Part shown: positions 63,970 through 64,000 of the stretch, one piece after another | How positions within the stretch are numbered: the stretch's first letter is position 1 | Layout of the letters: each line of letters starts with the position of its first letter | Assembly (NCBI GenBank): GCA_034769895.1 | Contig: JAWRYS010000711.1 | Span: 1 to 64,000 of the forward strand | Direction of reading: 5' to 3' | Origin: Magicicada septendecula | Lineage: Eukaryota > Arthropoda > Insecta > Hemiptera > Cicadidae | DNA: 64,000 nucleotides | The notes under the pieces: generated by a model | What the model saw: only the letters and a program-made list of their open reading frames with translations | Database searches by the model: none | What the model was told of the DNA's origin: nothing | Position numbers and translations under genes: made by a program

Positions 63970-64000
63970 ATTGACCAAAGCAAACTAATTGAACAAAGAT
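63970..64000 (+). repeat. Array unit 18, first 31 bases only
   Basis: Matches bases 1-31 of unit 1, so the array runs on past the window. Confidence 0.9.

Larger units (their letters stand above)
1..64000 (+). repeat. Tandem array of a ~3.77 kb retroelement-derived unit, 17 full copies plus a partial one
   Basis: The same sequence recurs head to tail with a spacing of 3,769 bases, or 3,724 to 3,770 in variant copies. Unit starts are at 1, 3770, 7539, 11308, 15077, 18846, 22570, 26339, 30063, 33831, 37592, 41361, 45130, 48898, 52663, 56431, 60200 and 63970. All copies are in one orientation with no inserted sequence between them. Neighbouring copies differ by only a handful of bases by eye. 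The phase is arbitrary, taken from the window's first base. The array continues past both edges of the window. Parts inside the unit indicate a Ty3/gypsy-type LTR element as its source. Confidence 0.98.

Noticed and set aside
1-64000. Bacterial or phage content, CRISPR array or defence system
   Set aside because: Repeat units are kilobases long with no spacer-repeat pattern. No bacterial operon signals occur, and the recognised motifs are those of a eukaryotic LTR retroelement.
1-64000. Concatemer of a single small circular molecule read round many times
   Set aside because: Units carry different, patterned variants including two length classes and an alternating dimer. One circle read repeatedly would not show these. 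A mixed pool of circles is not fully excluded.

Overview
The whole 64 kb window is one head-to-tail tandem array. A unit of about 3.77 kb repeats 17 full times on the + strand, and 31 bases of an 18th unit close the window. Unit starts, counted from the same base, are 1, 3770, 7539, 11308, 15077, 18846, 22570, 26339, 30063, 33831, 37592, 41361, 45130, 48898, 52663, 56431, 60200 and 63970. Both window edges fall inside the array, so its true length and flanks are not visible. Nothing outside the repeat occurs anywhere: no tRNA, rRNA, CRISPR array, bacterial operon or ordinary host gene.

The unit reads as a decayed Ty3/gypsy-type LTR retroelement. In unit 1 coordinates it holds: a short spacer with coiled-coil-like residues (1-105); a broken pol segment with clear reverse transcriptase motifs (106-950); a degenerate AT-rich stretch with a 10-bp-stem hairpin (951-1729); a possible LTR (1730-2591) containing a 36-bp minisatellite; a primer-binding-site-like motif (2597-2615); and a gag-position frame for a coiled-coil, Lys-rich protein (2769-3725, up to 318 codons). 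If the LTR reading is right, the array is LTR-internal-LTR-internal, with neighbours sharing LTRs. The pol part is badly broken. The gag-position frame is still open over most of its length in most units.

Units are not identical. Units 1-5 form a very homogeneous block, all 3,769 long. Units 6 and 8 are a short class of 3,724. From unit 8 to unit 15 two unit types alternate, which is a dimeric higher-order repeat, and units 11-12 recur as units 16-17 five units later. Between about 35.8 and 40.3 kb there is an excess of one-base length differences, which may be assembly error.

The organism is a eukaryote with very AT-rich DNA, judged from the Ty3/gypsy RT and the Lys/Asn-rich coding. The sequence alone does not decide between, for example, an arthropod and a microsporidian or other protist or fungus. 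The best description is retroelement-derived satellite DNA with a persistent gag-like frame. No active gene system is demonstrated.
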